Of a stretch of DNA of 64,000 nucleotides, positions 15,550 through 23,375 are shown piece by piece (positions within the stretch are counted from its first letter, which is position 1; the number at the start of each line of letters is the position of its first letter). The stretch lies in IMG/VR virus record IMGVR_UViG_3300046459_000427, positions 40,854-104,853 of that record, one strand, 5' to 3'. A program made the translations under genes and the position numbers. Below the pieces are notes generated by a model that made no database searches, had not been told where the DNA came from, and was given only the letters and a program-made list of their open reading frames with translations. Source of the stretch: a virus.

Positions 15550-16005
15550 TCAGACGGAGCCGTCAGACCGGATGAACGCGCCGGGGTTGTAGTTGCTCTG
15601 TCCGCCTCGGCCGCCAGCGGCGGTCTGCTTGGCGGGGGTGGCCGGTCCGTCTCCGGTGCTGCCGGACGGAAGGCCTGCGGTGCTCTGCGTGAAGCGCGGG
15701 TTGTATCCGCACGTGTAGCACTGAGCCATGGCATTGGGCTGGCCGATGGGTTTGAAGTAGTCGTTGCCACCACAGTCGGGGCAGTGGGTGTCCTGCTTGG
15801 CGACCATCGCACGGGCCGGAGCCTTGCCCTGGGGCTGCTCTGGCACTGTCTGCGGGGCCTGCGCCGGGGTGGGGTAGGGCTGCTGTCCGGAGGCCCACCA
15901 GGGGCTGCCGGACTGCTGCTGTGGTTGCTGCTGCGGCACCGGGGCCGGGGCCGGGGCGGCCGGTCGAGCAGCCGCCCCCAACTTGTTAGCCCAGAAGTTG
16001 CTCAC
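15550..16005 (-). CDS. Zinc-ribbon protein with Pro/Gln-rich N-terminus
   Basis: The GTG start at 16005 has GGAG upstream and overlaps the preceding gene by 20 bases. Residues 15-65 are Ala/Pro/Gln-rich and probably disordered. A single zinc ribbon follows, HCPDCGGNDYF and CYTCGYNPRF (about 74-102). The tail is Gly/Thr-rich. It may bind nucleic acid or a replication partner; the partner is unknown. It lies between DNA polymerase and ribonucleotide reductase. Confidence 0.75.
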   Translation of the reverse strand: MSNFWANKLGAAARPAAPAPAPVPQQQPQQQSGSPWWASGQQPYPTPAQAPQTVPEQPQGKAPARAMVAKQDTHCPDCGGNDYFKPIGQPNAMAQCYTCGYNPRFTQSTAGLPSGSTGDGPATPAKQTAAGGRGGQSNYNPGAFIRSDGSV

Positions 16006-16360
16006 CGAACTGCACTCCTTCTGCGTACGTGATGATTCCCATGTCGAAGAGGTTGGCGAGAATTGCCACGACCCCAGCGCGCAGAACAGAGGAGTGATGC
16101 CGCTGGAGAGCGACAGCCGTTTCCTCGTCCGCTGAAATACCCGAGTTAACCAGCATAGCCGAGGCAGTAATGCCGGAAACTAGTGGAACGAGGAGGTCCA
16201 ACATTTCCTTGACGTCCTGGACCTCGTTGAGCCTTTCGTGGCTGGCCCGGTGTTCCATTGCGGCGACGTCCGGGCTGTCCGGGGTCAGTTTCATGAGCGG
16301 GATCATGGCCGGGACGTCGGGGCACGGAATGATGTCCCAGAGCAGCCGCTTGACGAGCAT
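15986..16360 (-). CDS. Hypothetical protein, 124 aa or slightly longer
   Basis: The first standard start is ATG at 16360, but no ribosome binding site precedes it. A strong AGGAGGAAGAGGAG lies 30 to 45 bases upstream, in frame with a possible ATC start that would add seven residues (IDIFTPQ). The protein is helical, with LTPDSPDVAAMEHRASHERL and GVVAILANLFDMGIITYAEG. No family is recognised. Confidence 0.65.
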   Translation of the reverse strand: MLVKRLLWDIIPCPDVPAMIPLMKLTPDSPDVAAMEHRASHERLNEVQDVKEMLDLLVPLVSGITASAMLVNSGISADEETAVALQRHHSSVLRAGVVAILANLFDMGIITYAEGVQFGEQLLG

Positions 16361-16402
16361 CTGAGGGGTGAAGATATCGATCCGGGGGGTCTCCTCTTCC
16401 TC

Positions 16403-16456
16403 CTACTCGAAATCCGCCTCGTCGCTATTGCCCTTGTTTCGGTTGAAGAATCCCAT
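16403..16456 (-). CDS. Micro-gene, 17 aa (MGFFNRNKGNSDEADFE)
   Basis: ATG at 16456 overlaps the TAA of the DNA polymerase gene (TAATG), and the TAG at 16403 is followed at once by a strong AGGAGG. The short peptide has a natural composition. Termination-reinitiation coupling from the polymerase is plausible. It is too short to classify. Confidence 0.4.
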   Translation of the reverse strand: MGFFNRNKGNSDEADFE

Positions 16457-18435
16457 TACTTTGCCTCCGACCAGCGGTCCACGATCTTCACGTCGGAAGA
16501 CAGCGGAACCTTGAGCAGTTTCTGAATGTCGTCGCCGAGCATGGCTTCCTTCACCAGAGCGGCGGCTTCCTCGGCGCGGTCCTCCGGAGCGAGCACCACG
16601 AGTTCGTCGTGCACGGAGAGGATCAGCCGGATCTCGTCCGGCAGGATGTTGTTCAGCCGGATCATCGCCAACTTGATCAGGTCGGCAGCCGAGCCCTGGA
16701 TGAGGCTGTTGACTGCCTGGCGCTCGGCACCCATGCGCAGGCCGTTGTTCTGCGACAGGATGAGCGGCAGGCGCCGCTTGCGGCCGAGCAGCGTGCGGAT
16801 GTACGGGGGTCGGCGCGACCGGCAGACCCGGACGACTTCTTCCTTGAAGCGGTAGATCTCGGGGAACAACTTCTGGTGCATCTCCATGAAGCGCTTGGCT
16901 TCCTTGACGGAGATCTTCGCCATCGATGCGACCTTGTCCGGGCCTGCACCGTAGACGACTGCGAAGTTGATTCCCTTGGCGACCTGGCGGAAGTCGATGC
17001 ACTCCCGGTCGCCCGCCTTTACCCGCCGGATGAATTCCTGCGGGTCCACTCCCATAAGAGCGGCAGCGGTGGCCGAGTGAGGGTCGACGCCGTTGTGGAA
17101 GCCCTTGTACAGATCGCCTCGGCCGATGAAGTGCGCGAGCACGACCAGTTCGATCTGTCCGTAGTCCGCGACGACCAGTTTGTATCCGGCCGGTGCCACG
17201 AACAGTCCACGGATTCGCTTGCCGAGTTCCGTGTCCGGGCGCGGGATGTTCTGGAGGTTGGGTTCCCGGCAGGAGAATCGTCCGGTCACCGTTCCGTACT
17301 GGACGAAGTCGGCGTGGATCCGGCCGCCGAATATCCGGCAGGGCTTCTTCGGGTCATCTTCGACCCCGAGGTAGGACACCGGGTAGTCGATCAGCTTGCT
17401 GACTTCGGAGTACTCCAGCAGCTTCTTGACGACGGCGTTGTTCTCGTGCTTTTCCAGGCTGGCGGCGTCGGTGGAGTAGTCCTTCCACTCCAGCTCCTGC
17501 CCGGCCTCGCGCTTCTTCTTGCCGCCGTCGGTCGGCTTGGTGGGGCGCAGGCCCTGGCCGCCGTCCTTCTTGGGTGCGTACAGCACCTCGGCCTTCTGGG
17601 CCGGGGCGTTGAGATTGAACTGCTTGCCCGCAGCGCGGTAGATGTCCGCCTCGATGTCCACCAGGCGCTCGGACATGTCGCGGACCAGCTCGCGCATGGC
17701 CTGCTCGTCGACCGGTGCCCCGGTGATGCCCATGTCGAGCAGTACGCCGAGGACGTCCTCTTCCAGTCGCCGGACGTTGATCAGGTGCTGGTCGTCGATC
17801 CGCTTCTGGAACTTCTTCCAGAGCAGGTAGGTGTACTTCGCGTCCATGTAGGCGTAGTGGCCCACCTTGGAGAAGGGGTGTGCCTCGACGCACTTGCCGA
17901 CGTTCTCAGTGTCGTAGTCGACCTTGTAGTAGCGCTTGACGAGTTCCTTGAGGCCCTTCTGTTTCATGTTCTCGTCGAGGAGCCACTGAAGGACGATGGT
18001 GTCCGAGTACTTCGGGGGTGCGATCTCGCCCCAGTACTTCGCCGTGGAGATGAGGTCGAAGGTCGCGTTGTGCGCGATCTTGATCTTGTCCTCGGCGAAG
18101 AACAGCGGCTTGAGGATGGAGAACACCTCGGAGGGGAGCATCTGCTCCGGCGGGGCGTCGTAGACGGCCGGGATGTTGTCGAACTTCCCGGTGATCTTGT
18201 TCTTCTTCTTCGTGGCCTTGCTCAGCAGGACGTCGCCGTTGGGGTGGCCGAACGGAATGGCGTAGGCCTCACCGTCGGTGGCCAGGCTCATCCAGTTGGC
18301 GACGTTCTGTGTCGGGACTCCTCGGTTGGCGCCGAAGGTCTCGATGTCGAAAGCGAAGGCCGGGCGCTCCATGAAGCGCTCGACCAAAGTATGAAGTCGG
18401 TCGGGGGTGAGGATGACGCTGTTCCGGATGGTCAC
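16456..18435 (-). CDS. polA: DNA polymerase I (family A) with 3'-5' exonuclease
   Basis: 659 aa from GTG at 18435 behind GGAGG. The exonuclease motifs are FDIETFG (about 29-35), AHNATFD and YAYMDAKYT; the polymerase motifs are A VVADYGQIELVVLAH (about 421), B RQVAKGINFAVVYG (about 483) and C SVHDELV (about 607). There is no 5'-nuclease domain, as in most actinophage enzymes. Motif A is unusual: family members mostly read DYSQIELR, here Ser is Gly and Arg is Val. It is the replicative polymerase of this phage. A Leu-His-Thr copy is at 14-16. Confidence 0.95.
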   Translation of the reverse strand: MTIRNSVILTPDRLHTLVERFMERPAFAFDIETFGANRGVPTQNVANWMSLATDGEAYAIPFGHPNGDVLLSKATKKKNKITGKFDNIPAVYDAPPEQMLPSEVFSILKPLFFAEDKIKIAHNATFDLISTAKYWGEIAPPKYSDTIVLQWLLDENMKQKGLKELVKRYYKVDYDTENVGKCVEAHPFSKVGHYAYMDAKYTYLLWKKFQKRIDDQHLINVRRLEEDVLGVLLDMGITGAPVDEQAMRELVRDMSERLVDIEADIYRAAGKQFNLNAPAQKAEVLYAPKKDGGQGLRPTKPTDGGKKKREAGQELEWKDYSTDAASLEKHENNAVVKKLLEYSEVSKLIDYPVSYLGVEDDPKKPCRIFGGRIHADFVQYGTVTGRFSCREPNLQNIPRPDTELGKRIRGLFVAPAGYKLVVADYGQIELVVLAHFIGRGDLYKGFHNGVDPHSATAAALMGVDPQEFIRRVKAGDRECIDFRQVAKGINFAVVYGAGPDKVASMAKISVKEAKRFMEMHQKLFPEIYRFKEEVVRVCRSRRPPYIRTLLGRKRRLPLILSQNNGLRMGAERQAVNSLIQGSAADLIKLAMIRLNNILPDEIRLILSVHDELVVLAPEDRAEEAAALVKEAMLGDDIQKLLKVPLSSDVKIVDRWSEAK

Positions 18436-18515
18436 GGGCGGTACCTCCAGGTGGTGTGGTGGGGAAGCTGAGGGGGAGGTCCCGGCGCGGTGCCAGAACC
18501 TCCCCCGGAGGCTGA

Positions 18516-19325
18516 TCAGTCGTTCAGGATCTCGCGGGCGATCTGCTTGAGTTCGTTGCGCGTGTTCACCTGGAGGACGTCCTCGTCGTACGCCTTGTCG
18601 TCGAACTCCTCCAGGTCCTCCTCGGTCAGGGGCTCGACGTCCCAGTCATCGAGGAGGTCCCGCTCCTTCACGGGGGTGATGTAGTAGGTCGTCTTGTTGT
18701 TCTTGGACTGCTTGGAGACGGAGAAGTACAGGTCGTCCCGGTTGATCGGCGCCGTCTTCTTGTCCTTGGAGTAGTTCTTGAGGATGTCCGCGACCATCGG
18801 GCCGAACTGCCAGATCTTGACCTGCGGGTCCTCGGGGTCGGTGAAGTCGACGACGTTGAAGCAGACCTGCTGGGAGGGCTTGTCGCCTGCGTCGTCGCAC
18901 AGGGGGCAGCGGGACTCCAGGCACGTCCAGGACCGCTTGCCCTTGCGCTCGATCCAGTGCTGGAGGAAGACCAGGAACGGCTCCTCGTCGAGGATCTTCA
19001 CGACCACGGCCTCGCCGGTCACCTTGAAGTTCTCGGGGAAGCCGGACGTGGCGCTCTTGGTCTTCTCGTACGAGCCCCATCCCTTGCCGCCGACCTTCGG
19101 GGTGGGCTCGTCGTCCTCGTCGTCCTCCTGGGAGCGACGCGAGCGACGGGAGGAGGTGTCGGCCTCCTCGGTATGAAGCGACTGGCGGCGCGAGCCACGG
19201 CGGGAGCCCCGGGCCGGACGCTCGTCCTCGTCGTCCTCCGGGAGGTTGTTGTCCTCCGGCTCGTCGGCGGGGGTGTAGGCCTCGGTGGACGCGGCGGTGC
19301 GGCGGCGGGTGAGGGTGCGGGGCAT
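18516..19325 (-). CDS. Putative single-stranded DNA-binding protein
   Basis: 269 aa from ATG at 19325, coupled to the upstream gene by TGATG. Residues 1-95 are highly charged and Arg/Ser/Glu-rich, with a Leu-His-Thr copy in the middle. The core has VVVKILDEEPFLVFLQHWIE, a Cys cluster with CPLCDDAG, CFNVVDFTDPEDPQVKIWQF and YYITPVKERD, followed by an acidic C-terminus. A zinc-containing core with an acidic tail next to polymerase, RecA and helicase genes resembles the gp32-type ssDNA-binding proteins. The function is inferred from this layout; the family match is not certain. Confidence 0.6.
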   Translation of the reverse strand: MPRTLTRRRTAASTEAYTPADEPEDNNLPEDDEDERPARGSRRGSRRQSLHTEEADTSSRRSRRSQEDDEDDEPTPKVGGKGWGSYEKTKSATSGFPENFKVTGEAVVVKILDEEPFLVFLQHWIERKGKRSWTCLESRCPLCDDAGDKPSQQVCFNVVDFTDPEDPQVKIWQFGPMVADILKNYSKDKKTAPINRDDLYFSVSKQSKNNKTTYYITPVKERDLLDDWDVEPLTEEDLEEFDDKAYDEDVLQVNTRNELKQIAREILND

Positions 19326-19564
19326 CAGGTGTTCTCCTGCTGGTAGAGGTGTACGTACGACTTGTTCTCGGCGGTGTTCAGCCGGGCCTCTTCGATGTCG
19401 GCCGCCAGTGAGGTGACCAGGTACTCGGAGGCGATCGTGTCCAGGTCCCCGAGCGTCTTGGCTGCGGGGAACTCCTCGGAGTCGACGGTGATCTCGGCAC
19501 CGAATTCGACCCACTCGAAGTTGCCCATGGACACGTGGTGCTTGGCACTGCGGGTGATCTTCAC
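19325..19564 (-). CDS. Hypothetical protein, 79 aa
   Basis: The GTG start at 19564 overlaps the MerR-like gene stop (GTGA) and its TGA overlaps the next ATG. It has the segments MGNFEWVEFGAEITVDSEEF and LVTSLAADIEEARL. Proteins of this size and sequence type are common neighbours of ssDNA-binding genes in actinophages. No known function. Confidence 0.7.
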   Translation of the reverse strand: MKITRSAKHHVSMGNFEWVEFGAEITVDSEEFPAAKTLGDLDTIASEYLVTSLAADIEEARLNTAENKSYVHLYQQENT

Positions 19565-20022
19565 TGCTCGGCCAGCCGCTTGAAGAGGTCGATGACGCGG
19601 AGGGTGAAGTTGGTGCCCTTGATCGGCTTCTGGTGGGAGACCAGGACGCCTTCCTCGTACGCGATGCGGACGATGCCCTCGACCTGCTCACGGGTGTAGA
19701 GGCGGCGTCGCCCGCGTACGTCGTCGTCCCGGCCGGGCGACTGGAAGGTGGACTTGGGGATAATCCCCTCGCGCTCCCACTTGCGGATGGTGACCGGCTG
19801 GCGGCCCAGGGCGCGGCCGAGCTGGCCGACGGTGAAGAACTCGGTCTCGACGCCGCCCACGTTGTACTTGCGGGGCTTGGCGTCCCAGTCGGCCGCCGAG
19901 GTGGCGGCCTGGGTATGAAGCCCGTTGCGGTTCTGGTGGCGGACGATCGGCTTGGTGGATCCGGGGTAGAACTGCTCCCCGATCTCGGCGAAGTCCTGCT
20001 CGATGCTGGCGAGGGTGCTCAT
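19561..20022 (-). CDS. MerR-type helix-turn-helix DNA-binding protein
   Basis: 153 aa. The central segment FFTVGQLGRALGRQPVTIRK followed by WEREGIIPKS is a MerR winged helix; GRRRLYTREQVEGIVRIAYE completes the domain. The ligand-binding dimerisation arm of true MerR regulators is absent, so it may be an architectural or replication regulator. Near its N-terminus the gene shares a 23-bp identical block with the 3' end of the recA-like gene around the dispersed element, coding GLHTQAA in both. It is one candidate for a protein acting on that element, though nothing in the sequence proves this. Confidence 0.8.
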   Translation of the reverse strand: MSTLASIEQDFAEIGEQFYPGSTKPIVRHQNRNGLHTQAATSAADWDAKPRKYNVGGVETEFFTVGQLGRALGRQPVTIRKWEREGIIPKSTFQSPGRDDDVRGRRRLYTREQVEGIVRIAYEEGVLVSHQKPIKGTNFTLRVIDLFKRLAEQ

Positions 20023-20034
20023 GTGGTGGTTCTC

Positions 20035-20511
20035 CTAGCCCTGGAGCGGCTTGAACGCGTACGAGATGTTCTCGGTGAACAGGGCGTCGAGTTCCTCATC
20101 CGAGATGAGGCCCTCCTGGTTGAGGACGTACAACTCGTCCTGGTCCAGGACCGTGGTGGTGACTTCCTTGTAGACGCGGTCGCGGATGCCCTTCTCGTTG
20201 ACCAGGGTCTCGACGGCGTCCTCATCCAGGCCGACGGAGGTGCGCTTCTCGCGCTTGACCTCGGTGAAGCGCTGGCCGTTGACCTCGATGGGGGCCGGGA
20301 GTTTCCAGAACTTGGAGCCCTTCTCGTCGGTCTCCCCGGTGGCGTCCACGTAGGCGCTGATCTCGTCGCGCAGGTGGTTCTTGCGGGTGACTACCTGGGT
20401 CTCCTGGAACTTCAGGATCAGGAACTGTCGGACCTTCTCGATGGGGTTCTCGGGGTCGAGGTTGATGGGCTTCTCGACCCGGCGGGTGGTGCGTCTCTGG
20501 ACGGTAGCCAT
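20035..20511 (-). CDS. Hypothetical protein, 158 aa
   Basis: ATG at 20511 follows a good promoter (20560-20588). The protein is charged, with ENPIEKVRQFLILKFQETQV, KGSKFWKLPAPIEVNGQRFT and a C-terminal LISDEELDALFTENISYAFK. No family is recognised. It begins a transcript that continues through the MerR-like, ssDNA-binding and polymerase genes. Confidence 0.75.
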   Translation of the reverse strand: MATVQRRTTRRVEKPINLDPENPIEKVRQFLILKFQETQVVTRKNHLRDEISAYVDATGETDEKGSKFWKLPAPIEVNGQRFTEVKREKRTSVGLDEDAVETLVNEKGIRDRVYKEVTTTVLDQDELYVLNQEGLISDEELDALFTENISYAFKPLQG

Positions 20512-20559
20512 AGAGCGTGGGCTCTCTTTCTTCCGGAGTAGTTGGTCGATCGAGTAGTG

Positions 20560-20588
20560 ACTCTACACTACCGATTCGAAGTTGTCGA
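20560..20588 (-). promoter_or_regulatory. Promoter TCGACA-17-TAGAGT
   Basis: Reading leftward, TCGACA (20588-20583) and TAGAGT (20565-20560) are separated by exactly 17 bases, close to the main vegetative consensus of Streptomyces. The start of the 158-aa gene is about 50 bases downstream. Confidence 0.6.
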
Positions 20589-20595
20589 TTCTTGA

Positions 20596-20949
20596 TTACG
20601 CCTTCTTGAAGGCATCCCGGAACGCCTGGCGGGCAGCGTAGCGGCGGGCCGCTTCGTCCTTCTGGTCACGGCGGAGGACCGTCTCGGCCACGTCCTGGTA
20701 GACGGTGACGACGCGCTTCTCTTCCGGGTCGACGACGGCCACGAGGTCCCCCCGGATGTGCCGAACCTGTCCAGGAACGCGGCCCGAGGGGTAGGTATGA
20801 AGCGGCTCGTTTGCCGCGAGGAGAACGTCCGCGCTGCTCCAGCCCTTGGCGGCGGCCTGCTGCTGCGCGTGGTGGGTCAGCCGGTAGGTCGGTGCGTCAG
20901 TGACGGCTGCGGACCAGGTGATGCCAAGGGTCTCTGCGATGGTGGCCAT
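20596..20949 (-). CDS. DUF4258-like (RelE/ParE fold) small protein
   Basis: 117 aa. The core YRLTHHAQQQAAAKGWSSAD, GRVPGQVRHIRGDLVAVVD and EKRVVTVYQD fits DUF4258, a family in the RelE/ParE/BrnT toxin fold. No antitoxin-like partner is adjacent unless it is the 44-aa acidic gene at 21051-21185. It has its own strong promoter just upstream, so it is probably made early. A Leu-His-Thr copy sits in the middle (EPLHTYPSG). Whether it is toxic is unknown. Confidence 0.65.
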   Translation of the reverse strand: MATIAETLGITWSAAVTDAPTYRLTHHAQQQAAAKGWSSADVLLAANEPLHTYPSGRVPGQVRHIRGDLVAVVDPEEKRVVTVYQDVAETVLRRDQKDEAARRYAARQAFRDAFKKA

Positions 20950-20994
20950 CTCGGTCTCCTCTGTTCGATGTCTTGTTCGAACCTTGTGAGGAAG

Positions 20995-21023
20995 ACACTA
21001 CGTAGCCTCCTGGCATATGTCAA
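20995..21023 (-). promoter_or_regulatory. Strong promoter TTGACA-17-TAGTGT
   Basis: Reading leftward, a perfect TTGACA (21023-21018) and TAGTGT (21000-20995) are 17 bases apart, about 45 bases before ATG at 20949. This is the best vegetative-type promoter in the window. Confidence 0.75.
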
Positions 21024-21050
21024 CGACTTTGCGTCATCCGATTGACAAGT

Positions 21051-21185
21051 TCACCAGCGGTCGGCGACGGCACCACGACGAGCGAGCCGGACGGGGGTCA
21101 GATCCCAGTCGTCCTGCTCCTCGGGAGGGCGTATGACGTCCTCCAGCCCCTCACGGAGCAGGACGTCGAGCGGTTCTTCTCGCAT
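21051..21185 (-). CDS. Small acidic hypothetical protein, 44 aa
   Basis: Starts ATG at 21185 and reads MREEPLDVLLREGLEDVIRP, then EEQDDWDLTPVRLARRG and ends ADRW. There is no clear ribosome binding site, so the start is uncertain. The composition is natural and it fills the only gap between the helicase and the DUF4258 promoter. It could be an antitoxin-like partner of the DUF4258 protein, but this rests only on position. Confidence 0.45.
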   Translation of the reverse strand: MREEPLDVLLREGLEDVIRPPEEQDDWDLTPVRLARRGAVADRW

Positions 21186-21250
21186 AGCTTGATATTGCCA
21201 TGGAGTTACGGCTTTAGAACCACTCGACGTCCCTCATGAGATCCTGGAAG

Positions 21251-22894
21251 TTACGCCGCTTCCAGGCACTGCGTCAGCGTCACCAGGTCGTTCTCGATGC
21301 GCCCCTTGCCATCCGCACCACGGCCGTCGGTGATGGCCGAACCCACCCGCCTCTTGTGCGCGAGCATGGCGTACTTCCTGGGCTCGGTGGTGCCCTGCGT
21401 GATCGCGTTCAGCACGTAGATGTTCTTGAACCCGCTGCTCGCCCGGTTGTGCCTGGCGTTGATCTGGTCCTGTTTGCCGGACGACCAGGCGAGGTCGTAG
21501 TTGATCAGGTAGTTCGCCATCCACAGGTCCGTCCCGAAGGCTCCGGCGTGGCTGGACAGGAACACCCGGCAGCCCTCCTCCGTCTCGAACCGGCTCGCCG
21601 CGTAGGCCTTCGCTCCGGCGCTCATCCGGCCCGTGTACGTGACGGCCACACCCTCCGGCAGACGCTCGGCGATCAGGTCGAGCATGTCCGGGTTGACCGA
21701 GAAGACGATCACCTTGTTCTTCGGCGTGGCCAGGATGTCCGTCACTGTCTCCACGACCGCGTCCAGTTTAGGGGTAGAGGTGACCTCGTCGAGCACGCCG
21801 TCCTGCCACACCTCGTAGGCGTACTTCGAGCCGGGCCAGGTCTTCTTCTCGGCCCCTCCCTGCCTCGCCGTCTCGCTCTCCTCATACCGCTGCCCGGACA
21901 TCACAATGAGGTCCGGGTGGTTCAGCAGCATGTCGAGCGCCTGCATGCGGGACATGATCTTGCCCTGCTGGCTGTTCTCGTTCGGGGTGTCCCCTCCGTG
22001 GTAGTGGGCGAACAAGTCGAAGTCCGTCGTGTTGGGTCCGAGCGCGTGCAGCTCGGCCAGCAGGTCGGCGGAGATCCGCTTGTAGGCCTTCTTCGTCTTG
22101 GCGTCCAGCGTCACCGGGATGGCGCTCTCCTGGACCTGCGGCAGGTACGGCTTGACGTCCTCGTCCATGCGGGTCTTACGCACCATGGCGTCGGCCAGTT
22201 TCGCGTGCAGGACAGGCAGGTTCTTGTAGTGCTGCACTCCCCCGAACTTGTTGCGGACGATGTAGGTCTTGTCGTACAGGTCGAACCGGCCCAGCACCGT
22301 CTCGTCGACCCACTGCATGATGCTGAACAACTCCTCCGGCCGCCCGTTCTCCACCGGGGTGCCGGTCAGCGCGTACCGGTACGGCGCGGTCAGCCTCTTG
22401 ATCTTCCGGGTGCGCTGCGCCTTGAACGTCTTGATCGCGGTCGCCTCGTCCAGGACGATGCACTCCGGCTTGATCCGGCGGACGTAGTTCCAGTCATTGA
22501 CGACGTTCTCGTAGCCCATGATCACGAAGTCCGGCCGGTACGTCTTCACCTTGACGTACTGACCGGCCCGCTTCTTGGTGTCGCCGTCGATGAGGATGCA
22601 GTAGTCCTCCGTCGGCACGGTGATCTCCTGGGTCTGGCCGTCCTCGCGCACCTTGATGACCCGGGTGGGCACGTCGGTGAGTTTGGCGATCTGCTTGGCC
22701 CACTGGTACTTCAGCGAGGCCGGGACCACGATGACGGCGGTCTCGACCTCGCCCTCGGCCAGCAGCTCCTCGATGGCGGCCAGGGCGATGGGTGTCTTGC
22801 CCAGGCCCATCTCGTAGGCGATGAGGAGCGACCCGCGCTCGACGGCGCGGGCCACAGCATCCTCTTGGTACGGGTGCAGGTCGATGTTCAGCAC
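21251..22894 (-). CDS. SNF2/DEAD-type DNA helicase
   Basis: From GTG at 22894 the protein has about 547 aa. Motifs: HPYQEDAVARAVE (Q-like), Walker A YEMGLGKTPIAL (about 27-38), VIVVPASLKYQW (Ia), Walker B IVLDEATAIK, LTGTPVENG (III), then helicase C segments KNKVIVFSVNPDML, FLSSHAGAFGTDLWMANYLI and DQINARHNRAS. This is the SNF2-like superfamily 2 helicase common in actinophages, probably a dsDNA translocase in replication or repair. It overlaps the HNH-like gene by 7 bases and has no ribosome binding site of its own, so it is likely coupled. Confidence 0.9.
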   Translation of the reverse strand: MLNIDLHPYQEDAVARAVERGSLLIAYEMGLGKTPIALAAIEELLAEGEVETAVIVVPASLKYQWAKQIAKLTDVPTRVIKVREDGQTQEITVPTEDYCILIDGDTKKRAGQYVKVKTYRPDFVIMGYENVVNDWNYVRRIKPECIVLDEATAIKTFKAQRTRKIKRLTAPYRYALTGTPVENGRPEELFSIMQWVDETVLGRFDLYDKTYIVRNKFGGVQHYKNLPVLHAKLADAMVRKTRMDEDVKPYLPQVQESAIPVTLDAKTKKAYKRISADLLAELHALGPNTTDFDLFAHYHGGDTPNENSQQGKIMSRMQALDMLLNHPDLIVMSGQRYEESETARQGGAEKKTWPGSKYAYEVWQDGVLDEVTSTPKLDAVVETVTDILATPKNKVIVFSVNPDMLDLIAERLPEGVAVTYTGRMSAGAKAYAASRFETEEGCRVFLSSHAGAFGTDLWMANYLINYDLAWSSGKQDQINARHNRASSGFKNIYVLNAITQGTTEPRKYAMLAHKRRVGSAITDGRGADGKGRIENDLVTLTQCLEAA

Positions 22895-23181
22895 TGGCTG
22901 TACTGCCGGTCGAACTGGCCCCGGGTGCGCGGGCGCCTCGCGAAGGGGACGCCCGGGGTGTAGTGACCCTCCTGGATGTGGTCCGGGTTGGCGCACATCC
23001 GGCGGGTGCACGCGCGGTGCTTCTGCCCGGCCCCTCCGGTGATGAACGACAGCAGGCTCTGGCCCCGGTAGGTGGGCCGTGTCGCGGTCGACTGGAAGAT
23101 CAGGCAGGTGGAGTCCGGGTCGGCCTCGACGCGGTCCCAGAAGGCCTGTCCCAGGTGCTCGTAGCCGTCAGGCGCCAGCAT
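22888..23181 (-). CDS. Small HNH-like zinc protein, 97 aa
   Basis: ATG at 23181 follows AGGAGG. The C-terminal half contains CTRRMCANPDHIQEGHYTPG, which resembles the Cys..Cys-Asn-Pro-x-His part of His-Me-finger HNH nucleases of the NUMOD-linked type. The N-terminal half is not recognised. It might be a nicking enzyme or an inactive relative, because a second catalytic His is not clear. Confidence 0.55.
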   Translation of the reverse strand: MLAPDGYEHLGQAFWDRVEADPDSTCLIFQSTATRPTYRGQSLLSFITGGAGQKHRACTRRMCANPDHIQEGHYTPGVPFARRPRTRGQFDRQYSQC

Positions 23182-23365
23182 TCGCGGCCTCCTGGTGCGT
23201 CATGTGGAAGCCGTGGCACTTGGGGCACTCGTAGACGCGCACCGGCAGGAACTCCCGGGTGCTGTCCTTCTTGCGCTGGATCCGCTGCATGTCAAGCAGC
23301 GCGGAGACGCGGTCGGGGAAGCGGCGCTTGCCGCAGGTATGAAGTCGTCGCTTGTTGTAGGGCAT
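23168..23365 (-). CDS. Zinc-finger protein, 65 aa
   Basis: A basic N-terminus with a Leu-His-Thr copy at residues 8-10 leads into CGKRRFPDR. The C-terminal VRVYECPKCHGFHMTHQEA supplies a second Cys pair and His residues, so a single zinc site is likely. Very similar small zinc proteins lie next to primase or helicase genes in many actinophages. Role unknown. Confidence 0.75.
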   Translation of the reverse strand: MPYNKRRLHTCGKRRFPDRVSALLDMQRIQRKKDSTREFLPVRVYECPKCHGFHMTHQEAANAGA

Positions 23366-23375
23366 GACGGGCTCC

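Noticed and set aside
16609-18471. 620-codon rightward ORF opposite DNA polymerase
   Set aside because: Antisense shadow; polymerase motifs A, B and C are on the - strand.
21236-22963. Long rightward ORF opposite the SNF2-type helicase gene
   Set aside because: It mirrors a gene with clear helicase motifs; its product is Arg/Leu/Gly/Val-rich with no domain. High GC makes such antisense frames long by default.
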